Assembly (NCBI RefSeq): GCF_001428335.1
Contig: NZ_LMSG01000019.1
Location: 124,075 to 188,074 of the forward strand
Reading direction: 5' to 3'
From: Arthrobacter sp. Soil762
Lineage (GTDB): Bacteria; Actinomycetota; Actinomycetes; Actinomycetales; Micrococcaceae
Length of the DNA stretch: 64,000 nt
The position numbers and the translations under genes are program-made. Positions within the stretch are counted from its first letter, which is position 1, and each line of letters opens with the position of its first letter. This document shows, piece by piece, positions 16,486-24,918 of this stretch. Below the pieces are notes generated by a model. That model was not told the DNA's origin and searched no databases. It saw only the letters and a program-made list of their open reading frames with translations.

Positions 16486-16541
16486 GCGCGAACGGACACC
16501 TGAGGCCCCACGGATCCGTGGCCGCAAGTGTCCGTTCGCGC
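16486..16541 (+). terminator. Nested hairpin of the GGACAC-TGAGGCC repeat family
   Basis: Outer 14-bp stem GCGCGAACGGACAC (16486-16499) with 16528-16541, and an inner perfect palindrome CCACGGATCCGTGG (16508-16521). It lies 6 bp after the DHA2 stop codon and is a likely terminator. Confidence 0.7.
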
Positions 16542-16635
16542 AGGTGAGTGGGGAGGAACATGTGGGGGAGTACGCCGATCGGATGATATTTACCGTAGAT
16601 GTTTCGCCCGGGCAACGGATTTCGTAGAGTGGGTA

Positions 16636-16653
16636 GGCTGAGAAATGTCAGCC
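16636..16653. promoter_or_regulatory. Small inverted repeat in the ABC exporter leader
   Basis: GGCTGA (16636-16641) and TCAGCC (16648-16653) lie about 60 bp before the exporter start. It may be an operator or a leader hairpin; evidence is weak. Confidence 0.3.
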
Positions 16654-16710
16654 CGGTCTGTTACTACTTATCCTCATCGTTTCGCGCTCTCTTCCTAAGG
16701 ATTCACGGGC

Positions 16711-18444
16711 ATGCTCCTCACCCTCATACGGCGCTACTCCAAACCGTACATGCCATACATCGTGGCCGTCGTTGTGTTCCAACTGGCGTCCACCATCGCA
16801 GCGCTCTACCTTCCCAGCCTCAACGCCCAGATCATCGACGAAGGCGTTTCCCGCGGGGACACGGATTTCATTTGGCGGACCGGGTCCGTGATGCTGCTGG
16901 TGGCCATTGTCCAGGTGGGTACCGCCATCGCCGGCGTTTACTACGGCTCCAAAACGGCCATGGCTGTGGGCCGCGATCTGCGCCGAGGGGTGTTCCGCAA
17001 GGTCACCAGTTTCTCCGCCAAGGACGTGAACACGTTCGGCGCCCCCACCCTCATCACCCGCGGCACCAACGACGTCCAGCAGGTCCAGATGCTCGTGCTG
17101 ATGGGACTGAACTTCATGGTGGCCACCCCCATCATGTGCATCGGCGGCATCATCATGGCGCTGCGCGAGGACATCAGCCTGTCATGGCTGGTCTGGGTCT
17201 CCGTGCCCGTACTGATCGTCGTGGTGGGCTACCTGGTGGTCCGGCTGATGCCCCTGTTCCGTTCCATGCAGAAGAAGATCGACCGCATCAACGCCGTCCT
17301 TCGCGAGCAGATCATTGGCATCCGCGTAGTCCGCGCATTTGTCCGCGAACCCTATGAAACCGAACGATTCGGCGTTGCCAACAAGGACCTGACCGACGTC
17401 TCCCTGAAAATCGGGGCCCTGTTTGTCCTGATGTTCCCGGCCATCGGCATGATCCTGCACCTGTCCACAGCCGCGGTGCTGTGGTTCGGCGGCCAGCGCG
17501 TGGATTCAGGCGACATGCAGGTGGGCGCCCTGACCGCCTTCCTGCAGTACCTGCTCCAGATCCTCATCGCCGTCATGATGGGCACGTTTATGGCCATGAT
17601 GATCCCGCGCGCCTCGGTCTGCGCGGACCGCATCGGTGAAGTGCTCGACGTCGAACCCTCCATCCACGATCCCGAACGTCCTGAGACTCCCGCCACGCTG
17701 GCCGGGGTAGTGGAATACCGGAACGTCACCTTTGCCTACCCCGGTGCCGAGACGCCGGTGCTGAGCAACATCAGCTTCACCGCCAAGCCGGGCGAGACCG
17801 TTGCCATCATCGGTTCCACCGGTGCAGGCAAAACCTCGCTGCTGGCCCTGCTGCCGCGCCTGTACGACATCGCCGAGGGCGAAGTCCTCCTGGACGGCGT
17901 CTCCGTCAGCAACCTGGACCGGGACGAGATCACCAAGCGCGTGGCCCTGGTACCGCAGCGGCCGTACCTCTTCTCAGGCACCATCGAGCACAACCTGCGC
18001 TTCGGCAAGACGGAGGCCACGGACCAGGAACTCTGGGACGCGCTGCAGATCGCCCAGGGCGAGGGCTTTGTCCGAGAGAAGAAGAACGGACTGAACGCCC
18101 GCATCGCGCAGGGCGGCACCAACGTCTCCGGCGGCCAGCGGCAGCGGCTCTGCATCGCCCGCGCGTTGATCACCAAACCCAAGGTCTACCTCTTTGACGA
18201 TTCGTTCTCGGCGCTGGACGTCGCAACCGATGCCAGGCTCCGCGCCGCGCTGAAACAGACCACCGCCGACGCCACGGTCATCATCGTGGCCCAACGGATC
18301 TCCACCATCACCGACGCAGACCAGATCCTGGTCCTGGACAACGGCCGGATCGTGGACCGCGGAACGCATGAGGAACTCCTGGAAACCTCACCCACCTACC
18401 AGGAAATTGTTGAATCCCAGCTGAGCGTGGAGGAAATGGCATGA
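16711..18444 (+). CDS. ABC exporter half-transporter with degenerate ATP site (subunit A)
   Basis: 577 residues: six membrane segments in an exporter-type domain (about 15-300), then a nucleotide-binding domain. Walker A is GSTGAGKTS and the signature is the canonical NVSGGQRQRL. Walker B reads VYLFDDSFSALD, with Asp in place of the catalytic Glu, and the H-loop reads IVAQRIS, with Gln in place of His. The same pair of changes marks the degenerate half of heterodimeric exporters such as TM287/288. Its last 4 bp (ATGA) overlap the start of subunit B, so the two are made together. The substrate is unknown; lipid or drug export is usual. Confidence 0.92.
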   Translation: MLLTLIRRYSKPYMPYIVAVVVFQLASTIAALYLPSLNAQIIDEGVSRGDTDFIWRTGSVMLLVAIVQVGTAIAGVYYGSKTAMAVGRDLRRGVFRKVTSFSAKDVNTFGAPTLITRGTNDVQQVQMLVLMGLNFMVATPIMCIGGIIMALREDISLSWLVWVSVPVLIVVVGYLVVRLMPLFRSMQKKIDRINAVLREQIIGIRVVRAFVREPYETERFGVANKDLTDVSLKIGALFVLMFPAIGMILHLSTAAVLWFGGQRVDSGDMQVGALTAFLQYLLQILIAVMMGTFMAMMIPRASVCADRIGEVLDVEPSIHDPERPETPATLAGVVEYRNVTFAYPGAETPVLSNISFTAKPGETVAIIGSTGAGKTSLLALLPRLYDIAEGEVLLDGVSVSNLDRDEITKRVALVPQRPYLFSGTIEHNLRFGKTEATDQELWDALQIAQGEGFVREKKNGLNARIAQGGTNVSGGQRQRLCIARALITKPKVYLFDDSFSALDVATDARLRAALKQTTADATVIIVAQRISTITDADQILVLDNGRIVDRGTHEELLETSPTYQEIVESQLSVEEMA

Positions 18445-20501
18445 GCGCCGCCAAGAGGGACTCAACACCGCCTGAGGTCAAGGAAGCAGGCACCGCAACC
18501 CACGAGGAGCTCCTGGAGGACGACGATTTCTTCGAGGAGGAATACAAGCCCTCCGAAGCCGACGGCGACATGTTCGGCGGCATGCCCGCCAAGAAGGCCG
18601 AGCACTTCTGGCCCTCGGCGAAGCGCCTGCTGGGGCTCCTGAAGCCTGAGGCTGTTGGCATTTACGCCGTGGTGACCCTGGTGGTGGTCTCGGTGGTCCT
18701 GAACGTCATCGCCCCCAGGATCCTGGGCCAGGCCATGGACGTCATCTTCGGCGGTGTGGTTGGCAAGCAACTCCCCGCGGGCGCCAGCAAGGACGAGTTC
18801 GTTGAAGGCCTGCGCCAGCGGGGGCAGGACAACTTCGCGGACATGGTGTCGCGGATGGAGCTGGTTCCCGGCACCGGGATCAACTTTCAGAAACTCTCAG
18901 TCCTGATCGCCATAGTGCTGCTGATGTACTTTGTGGCCAACATCTTCCTCTGGCTGCAGGGCTACGTGCTGAACCGCATCGTCATGAAAGTGATCCGCAG
19001 GCTCCGGGACGACACCGAAAAGAAGCTGAACCGGCTCCCGCTGAACTACTTCGACACCCGCCAGCGCGGCGACGTCCTCTCCCGGGTGACGAACGACGTC
19101 GACAACGTCCAGCAGGCGCTGCAGCAGGCGTTCGCACAGCTGATCAGCTCGTTGCTGACAGTGATCGGCATCGTCATCATGATGTTCATCGTCTCCTGGC
19201 AGCTCGCTCTCATCGCACTCGTGGCGCTGCCGCTGTCCGGTGTGGCTGCCGGCCTGATCGGCTCGCGCAGCCAGAAGCTCTTCGCCGCCCAATGGAAGAA
19301 CACGGGCGAGCTGAACGGCCAGATCGAGGAATCCTTCTCCGGGCACGACCTTGTGCGGGTCTTCGGCCGTGACGCTGACATGCTGGAACGCTTCGAAGAG
19401 CGGAATGAGGCCCTCTACAAGGCCAGCTTCGGAGCCCAGTTCGTCTCCGGCATGATCTTCCCCGTCATGCAGTTCGTTTCCTACCTCAGCTATGTGGGCA
19501 TCGCCGTCGTGGGTGGCCTCCGGGTGGCCTCGGGCTCGATGTCCCTCGGCGACGCCACGGCGTTCATCCAGTACTCGCGCGAGTTCACCCAGCCGCTGGG
19601 CCAGATGGCCGGCATGGCCAACATGCTGCAGTCCGGCGTCGCGTCCTCGGAGCGGGTCTTTGAATTCCTCGACGCCGATGAGCAGGACTCCGAGACCGCC
19701 ACCGAGCACCTGCCGGCCAAGACCGACGGGCATGTGGAGTTCAAGGACGTCACGTTCAGCTACACCGAGGACAGGCCGCTGATCGAAAACCTGTCCTTCA
19801 CGGCGGAACCGGGGCACACCGTGGCAATTGTTGGTCCCACCGGGGCCGGCAAAACCACCCTGGTGAACCTGGTGATGCGCTTCTACGAGCTCAATTCGGG
19901 GTCCATCACCCTGGACGGCGTGGATGTCACGCACCTGAGCCGGTCCGAACTGCGGTCCAAGGTTGGCATGGTGCTCCAGGACGCGTGGCTGTTTGGCGGG
20001 TCCATTTACGACAACATCCGGTACGGCAACCTGGACGCCACCGAGGAGCAGGTCATGGCAGCCGCCAAGGCCACCTTCGTGGACCGCTTTGTGCGCGCCC
20101 TGCCGGAGGGCTACGACACCGTGATCGATGAAGAAGGCAACAACGTCAGTGCCGGTGAAAAGCAGCTGATCACCATCGCCCGCGCATTTGTGGCCAACCC
20201 GTCGCTGCTCATCCTGGACGAGGCCACCAGCTCGGTGGATACACGCACCGAGCTGCTGGTCCAGAAGGCCATGGCGGCGCTGCGGACGGACCGCACCAGC
20301 TTTGTGATCGCGCACCGGCTCTCCACGATCCGCGACGCCGACACCATCCTGGTGATGGAGAACGGCAAGATCGTGGAGCAGGGCAACCACAAGACGCTGC
20401 TGGGGGCTGAGGGTGCCTACTACCGGCTGTACATGTCCCAGTTCGCCGGTTCCGATGTTGAGGAAACCGTTGTGGACGATTCGACGGCGGTCCACAGCTG
20501 A
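18441..20501 (+). CDS. ABC exporter half-transporter with canonical catalytic residues (subunit B)
   Basis: 686 residues. A 60-residue acidic N-terminal extension (EELLEDDDFFEEEYKPSEADG) precedes the six-segment exporter domain and the nucleotide-binding domain. Walker A is GPTGAGKTT, Walker B is LLILDEATSSVD with the catalytic Glu, and the H-loop VIAHRLS keeps its His. The signature is NVSAGEKQLI rather than LSGGQ. This is the complement of subunit A: one fully catalytic and one degenerate composite ATP site in the dimer. The long loop between the first two membrane segments (about 95-135) is larger than in subunit A. Confidence 0.92.
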   Translation: MSAAKRDSTPPEVKEAGTATHEELLEDDDFFEEEYKPSEADGDMFGGMPAKKAEHFWPSAKRLLGLLKPEAVGIYAVVTLVVVSVVLNVIAPRILGQAMDVIFGGVVGKQLPAGASKDEFVEGLRQRGQDNFADMVSRMELVPGTGINFQKLSVLIAIVLLMYFVANIFLWLQGYVLNRIVMKVIRRLRDDTEKKLNRLPLNYFDTRQRGDVLSRVTNDVDNVQQALQQAFAQLISSLLTVIGIVIMMFIVSWQLALIALVALPLSGVAAGLIGSRSQKLFAAQWKNTGELNGQIEESFSGHDLVRVFGRDADMLERFEERNEALYKASFGAQFVSGMIFPVMQFVSYLSYVGIAVVGGLRVASGSMSLGDATAFIQYSREFTQPLGQMAGMANMLQSGVASSERVFEFLDADEQDSETATEHLPAKTDGHVEFKDVTFSYTEDRPLIENLSFTAEPGHTVAIVGPTGAGKTTLVNLVMRFYELNSGSITLDGVDVTHLSRSELRSKVGMVLQDAWLFGGSIYDNIRYGNLDATEEQVMAAAKATFVDRFVRALPEGYDTVIDEEGNNVSAGEKQLITIARAFVANPSLLILDEATSSVDTRTELLVQKAMAALRTDRTSFVIAHRLSTIRDADTILVMENGKIVEQGNHKTLLGAEGAYYRLYMSQFAGSDVEETVVDDSTAVHS

Positions 20502-20548
20502 GCGCGCCGGGAACCGGAACCGCCCGGCGCATCGAGGTCCTGGTCCCG

Positions 20549-20965
20549 ATGCGCTGGGGCGACATGGACGCCTATGGGCATATCAACAACGTCCAGATTG
20601 TCAGGATGCTCGAGGAAGCCCGGATCGCAGCATTCGGGCCTCCCCGGGGTGCCGGACTGCCCGGCATCGAACCGGAAGTGTCGCTCTTCAACGACGTTCC
20701 GGAGGGCACTCTGGCGCTGGTGGTGGACCACAAGATCCGCTACGTCAGGACGTTGGAATACCGCAATGTCCCGGCTGTGGTCCAGGTGTGGATCGGCGCG
20801 GTGAAGGGCGCCAGTTTCGACATCCACTACGTGGTGCAGGACCCGGTCACGCGGGAGGAGTGCGTCCGGGCCAGCAGCCATCTGGCGTTTGTGGACGAAG
20901 CTTCCGGCCGCGTCCTTCGCCTGACGCCGGAGCAGAAGGAGCGGCTGGCGCCGTTCACCGTTTGA
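20549..20965 (+). CDS. Acyl-CoA thioesterase (4HBT hot-dog fold)
   Basis: 138 residues from ATG 20549. MRWGDMDAYGHINNVQIVRMLEEAR is the classic 4-hydroxybenzoyl-CoA-thioesterase opening with the catalytic Asp in GHINN context. Such enzymes cleave acyl-CoA thioesters. The frame is open upstream and reads RRIEVLVP immediately before the Met, which looks like the natural first strand of the fold. No ATG, GTG or TTG exists there, only a CTG at 20498 that overlaps the TGA stop of the ABC gene. The real start may therefore be non-canonical and coupled to the exporter operon. Confidence 0.82.
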   Translation: MRWGDMDAYGHINNVQIVRMLEEARIAAFGPPRGAGLPGIEPEVSLFNDVPEGTLALVVDHKIRYVRTLEYRNVPAVVQVWIGAVKGASFDIHYVVQDPVTREECVRASSHLAFVDEASGRVLRLTPEQKERLAPFTV

Positions 20966-20993
20966 GCCGTTACGTTTTGAACCGCACGGCACT

Positions 20994-21020
20994 GTGCCTG
21001 CGCACCCGTTGCGCAGGCAC
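20994..21020 (+). terminator. Hairpin after the thioesterase gene
   Basis: 11-bp perfect stem GTGCCTGCGCA (20994-21004) with 21010-21020 and a 5-nt loop. There is no U-tract. Confidence 0.6.
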
Positions 21021-21066
21021 GGCGCACGCCGGAAACTGGAAATACCCACTAAGGAGAGCGTTGACC

Positions 21067-21318
21067 ATGGCCAAGAAAAACAAAAAAACCTGGAAAGAGA
21101 TGTCACCGGCGGCACGGGCGGGATTCGTGGTCATCGGGATAGGGCAGGTGGCGCTGATGCTGGCCGCCCAGCGCGACATCTCCAAGCGCCCCGCGGCGCA
21201 AATCAACGGGCCAAAGGCGGCCTGGCGGGTGGCCGCCCTGATCAATTTCATTGGGCCGATGGGCTACTTCATTCTGGGGCGCAAGCGGCCCGGAGCCAGG
21301 CTCGGAGCGGCCAAATAG
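21067..21318 (+). CDS. Small membrane protein (PLD-nuclease N-terminal-like)
   Basis: 83 residues, basic at the N-terminus, with two hydrophobic stretches (AGFVVIGIGQVALMLAA and VAALINFIGPMGYFILG). The second resembles the short membrane domain annotated as PLDc_N in actinobacterial proteins. AAGGAGAG precedes ATG 21067. The function is unknown. It stands alone between a hairpin and the McrB gene. Confidence 0.65.
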   Translation: MAKKNKKTWKEMSPAARAGFVVIGIGQVALMLAAQRDISKRPAAQINGPKAAWRVAALINFIGPMGYFILGRKRPGARLGAAK

Positions 21319-21389
21319 CACCCCTCCGAACCTCACGTCCAGAGGGTCATCGGAGCAGGCACCCAGTTTGAGCCTGTAAATTTGAACGC

Positions 21390-23636
21390 ATGACCCCAAA
21401 TCCCAAGACTGCCATGCACCGCGCCCTCGGTGTCTCAAAGGAGATCGAGGACGCGGCCTGGTTTGTGCTGGGACCTGGCCTGCAGGGCAAGCCCTCGGCT
21501 CTGGACGGGAACACCCTGACCTGGACTGCGGAGGCCGCGGCGGAGCTGCTGGAACGCCTGGACCGGGGAGCGGCGGATGCCAAGGCGCCCATGATGACCA
21601 ACCTCCGGCAGAACCTCGAGGACGCCTCCCGGGAGGCCAAGCAACTGGCCGTGGAGCTGCTCTTCCTGCAGTCGCTGCCCCTGGCGCACGAGGTCAAGTC
21701 GCTGAAGGTCAAACGTGCCCGCGTGGCGGAGGCCGCGTCCTGGCTGGAGACAGCGCTGGAGCCGCCGCTGGAGCTGCCCGAGGAGCTGTACAAGGGCATG
21801 ACGGACCACGGCGTGATCAGGGACCGCACCGCCGAATTCAACTGGACCATCTGGGACCACCTGAAGTGGCTCTGCCGGTTTGTGCAGCATGTGGACCAGC
21901 AGGTTCCGGCGGCCATCGCCAAGGCGCTGAAGGACCCGCTGAAGTTCCATGAGCTTGCCGCGGGGACCCCGACGGACCAGCCCGCCATCCGCCGCAGCAT
22001 CGAGTACCTGGCCTGGCCCAGCTACTTCGAGCCGGTGGTGGCGGACGTGGAGCGGCAGGAAATCCGCGACGCCTTCGCGTCCCTGGTGGGCGGGGCCAAG
22101 GGCGATTCCGACGAGGAAATCACCGCTGACATTAACCGGATCCGCCTGCACCTGGATGAACAGGCGGGCCAGCGCATCGACTGGTACGCCCGCCAGCTGG
22201 TCAGCCAGTGGCGCAAAGTGGGGGACCCCGGCCGACGCGCGTGGCTGCTGCGTACCCACAGCGACAACGCTGAACTCCTGACCGCGTGGCAGGACGAGGA
22301 GAAGGTGACGCTCGACGTCGAACATCTCCGCCACCTGGACCCCGGCGTGACCGCGGGGCTGGTGCAGCACGCGGTGGACGAGGACTACAAGCACCTGGGC
22401 TACGTGGAGCGGGAGGACACCAAAACGGCGGTGTTCGCCTTCCTGACCGTCATGAAGCCGGGCGACCTGGTTCTGTTCCAGCACGCCGGCACCGTGCGGC
22501 TGGGCGTCGTGCTGGGCGAGCCCGAGCACAACGACGACAACCGCCGCCTGCGGCGGAAGGTGCGCTGGCTGGACGACGACGGTCACGCCGCCGCGGACCT
22601 CCCCCGCCACGTCCAGCGCCAGCTGGCCACCTCGGGGATCGTTGTCGACGTGACGAGGGTGGTGCAGGCGCTCCAGGCGCTCGTCCCGGCCGAGGCGGAA
22701 CCGGAGGACGACGACGCCGACGCACCTGCCGCCGTCGTGCCCCCTGTGCAGGAGGGCTTCCGCCCGCTCAGCCGCGACTTCGCGGATTCGCTGCACATGG
22801 ACCTTGAGCCGCTGCAGGAGATCGCGGAACTGCTGGAGGAGAACCGCCAGTTGGTCCTGTACGGGCCGCCCGGAACGGGCAAGACGTACCTGGCCAAGCA
22901 CCTCGCGGCGGAACTGGCCCAGGACAGCACGGACGAACGGGTGAAGCTGGTGCAGTTCCACCCGTCGTACGCGTATGAGGACTTTTTCGAGGGCTACCGG
23001 CCGGACAAGACGGACGAGGGCCAGGTGTCCTTCAAGCTCGTGGCGGGGCCGCTGCGCCGGCTGGCCGAGGAAGCCGCCAAGCCCGGGAACGAGAAGAAGC
23101 CCTATTTCCTGATCATTGACGAGATGAACCGAGCCAACCTGGCCAAGGTATTCGGCGAGCTGTACTTCCTGCTGGAGTACCGTGACGACCGGATCTACCT
23201 GCAGTACAGCCCCAACGAGCCGTTTACGCTGCCCGACAACCTGTACATCATCGGCACCATGAACACCGCGGACCGGTCCATCGCCATGATGGATGCCGCC
23301 ATCCGGCGCCGGTTCGCGTTCATCGAGCTGCACCCGCAGACGGAGCCCGTGAAGGGGTCGCTGCTGCGGTTCCTGCAGGCGAGGGACCTGGACACCACGC
23401 CGGCGCTGCTGCTGGACGCCCTGAACGCGGCGATCGATGAGTGGGACCGGGACCTGATGATCGGCCCGTCGTACTTTATGAAGTCTGCCGCCCAGACGCC
23501 GGCGGGGCTGCGCCGGATCTGGAAATACGAGCTGATGCCGCTGCTGGAGGAGCACTACCACGGCCAGCTGACCCGGGCGCAGCTGGAGGAGCGGTTCGGC
23601 CTGGAGCAGCTGCTGGGACGCCTTGTTACCAGCTAA
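21390..23636 (+). CDS. McrB-like AAA+ GTPase subunit of a type IV (McrBC) restriction system
   Basis: 748 residues. The C-terminal AAA+ domain has Walker A GPPGTGKTYLA (about residue 490), the McrB-specific FHPSYAYEDFFEGYRP, Walker B YFLIIDEMNRANLAKVFGE (about 575) and the NTADRSIAMMDAAIRRRF sensor segment (about 625). The N-terminal half contains a stretch (about 350-400, MKPGDLVLFQHAGTVRLGVVLG, then RRKVRWLD) resembling EVE/PUA-like readers of modified bases. McrBC systems translocate on and cut DNA with modified cytosines, mainly phage DNA. The partner McrC follows with a 14-bp overlap. The ribosome site before 21390 is poor; ATG 21414 is an alternative. Confidence 0.85.
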   Translation: MTPNPKTAMHRALGVSKEIEDAAWFVLGPGLQGKPSALDGNTLTWTAEAAAELLERLDRGAADAKAPMMTNLRQNLEDASREAKQLAVELLFLQSLPLAHEVKSLKVKRARVAEAASWLETALEPPLELPEELYKGMTDHGVIRDRTAEFNWTIWDHLKWLCRFVQHVDQQVPAAIAKALKDPLKFHELAAGTPTDQPAIRRSIEYLAWPSYFEPVVADVERQEIRDAFASLVGGAKGDSDEEITADINRIRLHLDEQAGQRIDWYARQLVSQWRKVGDPGRRAWLLRTHSDNAELLTAWQDEEKVTLDVEHLRHLDPGVTAGLVQHAVDEDYKHLGYVEREDTKTAVFAFLTVMKPGDLVLFQHAGTVRLGVVLGEPEHNDDNRRLRRKVRWLDDDGHAAADLPRHVQRQLATSGIVVDVTRVVQALQALVPAEAEPEDDDADAPAAVVPPVQEGFRPLSRDFADSLHMDLEPLQEIAELLEENRQLVLYGPPGTGKTYLAKHLAAELAQDSTDERVKLVQFHPSYAYEDFFEGYRPDKTDEGQVSFKLVAGPLRRLAEEAAKPGNEKKPYFLIIDEMNRANLAKVFGELYFLLEYRDDRIYLQYSPNEPFTLPDNLYIIGTMNTADRSIAMMDAAIRRRFAFIELHPQTEPVKGSLLRFLQARDLDTTPALLLDALNAAIDEWDRDLMIGPSYFMKSAAQTPAGLRRIWKYELMPLLEEHYHGQLTRAQLEERFGLEQLLGRLVTS

Positions 23637-24918
23637 GCCAACCCACACTCCCGCGCACGGCGGCGCAGCGTTAGGCGGTGCAGGGCAGAGCGGCCGTGGC
23701 CAGGCAGCACGCCATCTGGTTCTCGACGAGCTGTCCAAGGGCACGGTGGAACGCCTGGATGCCGCCAGCGCGGCCTTCGTGAACGCCAGCGGGCTGGCCA
23801 AGGCGTCCCCGATGGGCATGGGCTTGTACCGGATCGAGCCCGCGGGCAAGGTGGGGTCGGTCCGCACGGCCACCCTGCAGCTTGATGTGCGCCCCAAGGA
23901 CCGGCTGGGGCTGAGCCGGCTCCTATTCCTCCTCAGCTATGCCGGGAACCAGGGCTTCCGGGCCGATTCCGTGGCGGCCGCCGAGGACCGTGAACTCTGG
24001 AGCGCGCTGGCGGAGTCACTGGCGCAAATGGCGGAGCGTGCGCTTGGACGCGGCGTTTTGCAGGGTTATCTGACCGTTGACGAGTCCCTCCGCACGGTCA
24101 AGGGCCGCATCCGGATCTCCGACCAGATCTCCCGCCGCCCCGGCATGCTGGTGCCGTTGGAAGTGTCCTACGACGAGTTCACGGAGGACATCGCCGAAAA
24201 CCGGATCCTGCGCGCCGCGCTGGAGCGGATGGGACAGGTTCCACGCGTCCGGCCGGAGGTGCTGAGCCGCCTGCGGCAGCTGAAGGGAAAGCTCGACGCC
24301 GTCACCCGCCTTGCATCCGGCGCACCCCTGCCGCCGTGGACCCCGAGCAGGATGAACGTCCGCTACCAGTCCGTGCTGCGCCTCGCTGAGCTGATCCTGA
24401 AGAATGCCTCCGCGGAGGCGGGGGAGGGGAAGCAACAGACTGCGTCGTTTGTGGTGGACATGGCCCAGGTGTTCGAGGACTTTGTGGGCACGGCCCTCCG
24501 CGAGGCCATGGCGGCGTATCCGGGGGAGACGCGGTTGAAGTACAACGCTCTCCTCAGTGAAGCTGTCCACGATTCCGACAGGCTGTCCGTGCGCCCGGAC
24601 GCCGTGCACCTGCTGGGCGGACGCCCCGTGGTGGCCTACAACGCAAAGTACAAGGCCGCCACTGATCTGGGAGCATCCCTGACCGCAGACCACTACCAAA
24701 TGCTCGCCCACTGCACCGCCCTGGGTGTGCCCACCGCGTGGCTGGTCTATGCCGGGGCGGGCGAGATGAAACTGCGGCGGATCCTTAACACTGACATCGA
24801 CATTGTTGAGTTTCCGCTGGATCTGTCCCTGCCGCCGTCGGACATCCTGGCAGCGGTGGCGGACCTGGCCCGGCAGTCCTGGGGCGAAGTTGTGCGGACT
24901 GCCCGCCAGGGAACCTAG
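23623..24918 (+). CDS. McrC-like nuclease subunit (catalytic Asp replaced by Asn)
   Basis: 431 residues from the TTG at 23623, which overlaps the end of mcrB and has GGGA upstream. Family features include RPKDRLGLSRLLFLLSYA, LRTVKGRIRISDQISRRPG and DMAQVFEDFVGTALREA. The PD-(D/E)xK nuclease site reads SVRPDAVHLLGGRPVVAYNAKYKAA: the first Asp and the Lys are kept, but the acidic residue two before the Lys is Asn (AAC). That acid binds Mg2+ in known McrC proteins, so cleavage could be impaired. The gene ends tail to tail with the histidine kinase, sharing CTAG (24915-24918). Confidence 0.8.
   Translation: MLPAKPTHTPAHGGAALGGAGQSGRGQAARHLVLDELSKGTVERLDAASAAFVNASGLAKASPMGMGLYRIEPAGKVGSVRTATLQLDVRPKDRLGLSRLLFLLSYAGNQGFRADSVAAAEDRELWSALAESLAQMAERALGRGVLQGYLTVDESLRTVKGRIRISDQISRRPGMLVPLEVSYDEFTEDIAENRILRAALERMGQVPRVRPEVLSRLRQLKGKLDAVTRLASGAPLPPWTPSRMNVRYQSVLRLAELILKNASAEAGEGKQQTASFVVDMAQVFEDFVGTALREAMAAYPGETRLKYNALLSEAVHDSDRLSVRPDAVHLLGGRPVVAYNAKYKAATDLGASLTADHYQMLAHCTALGVPTAWLVYAGAGEMKLRRILNTDIDIVEFPLDLSLPPSDILAAVADLARQSWGEVVRTARQGT

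Noticed and set aside
18897..20495. Long minus-strand frame under ABC subunit B
   Set aside because: Shadow of the plus-strand transporter, whose Walker and signature motifs are unambiguous.
21435..23897. Open frame of about 820 codons on the minus strand across mcrB
   Set aside because: It is the mirror of the high-GC McrB gene, which has clear AAA+ motifs on the plus strand; the minus product has only low-complexity text and no domain.
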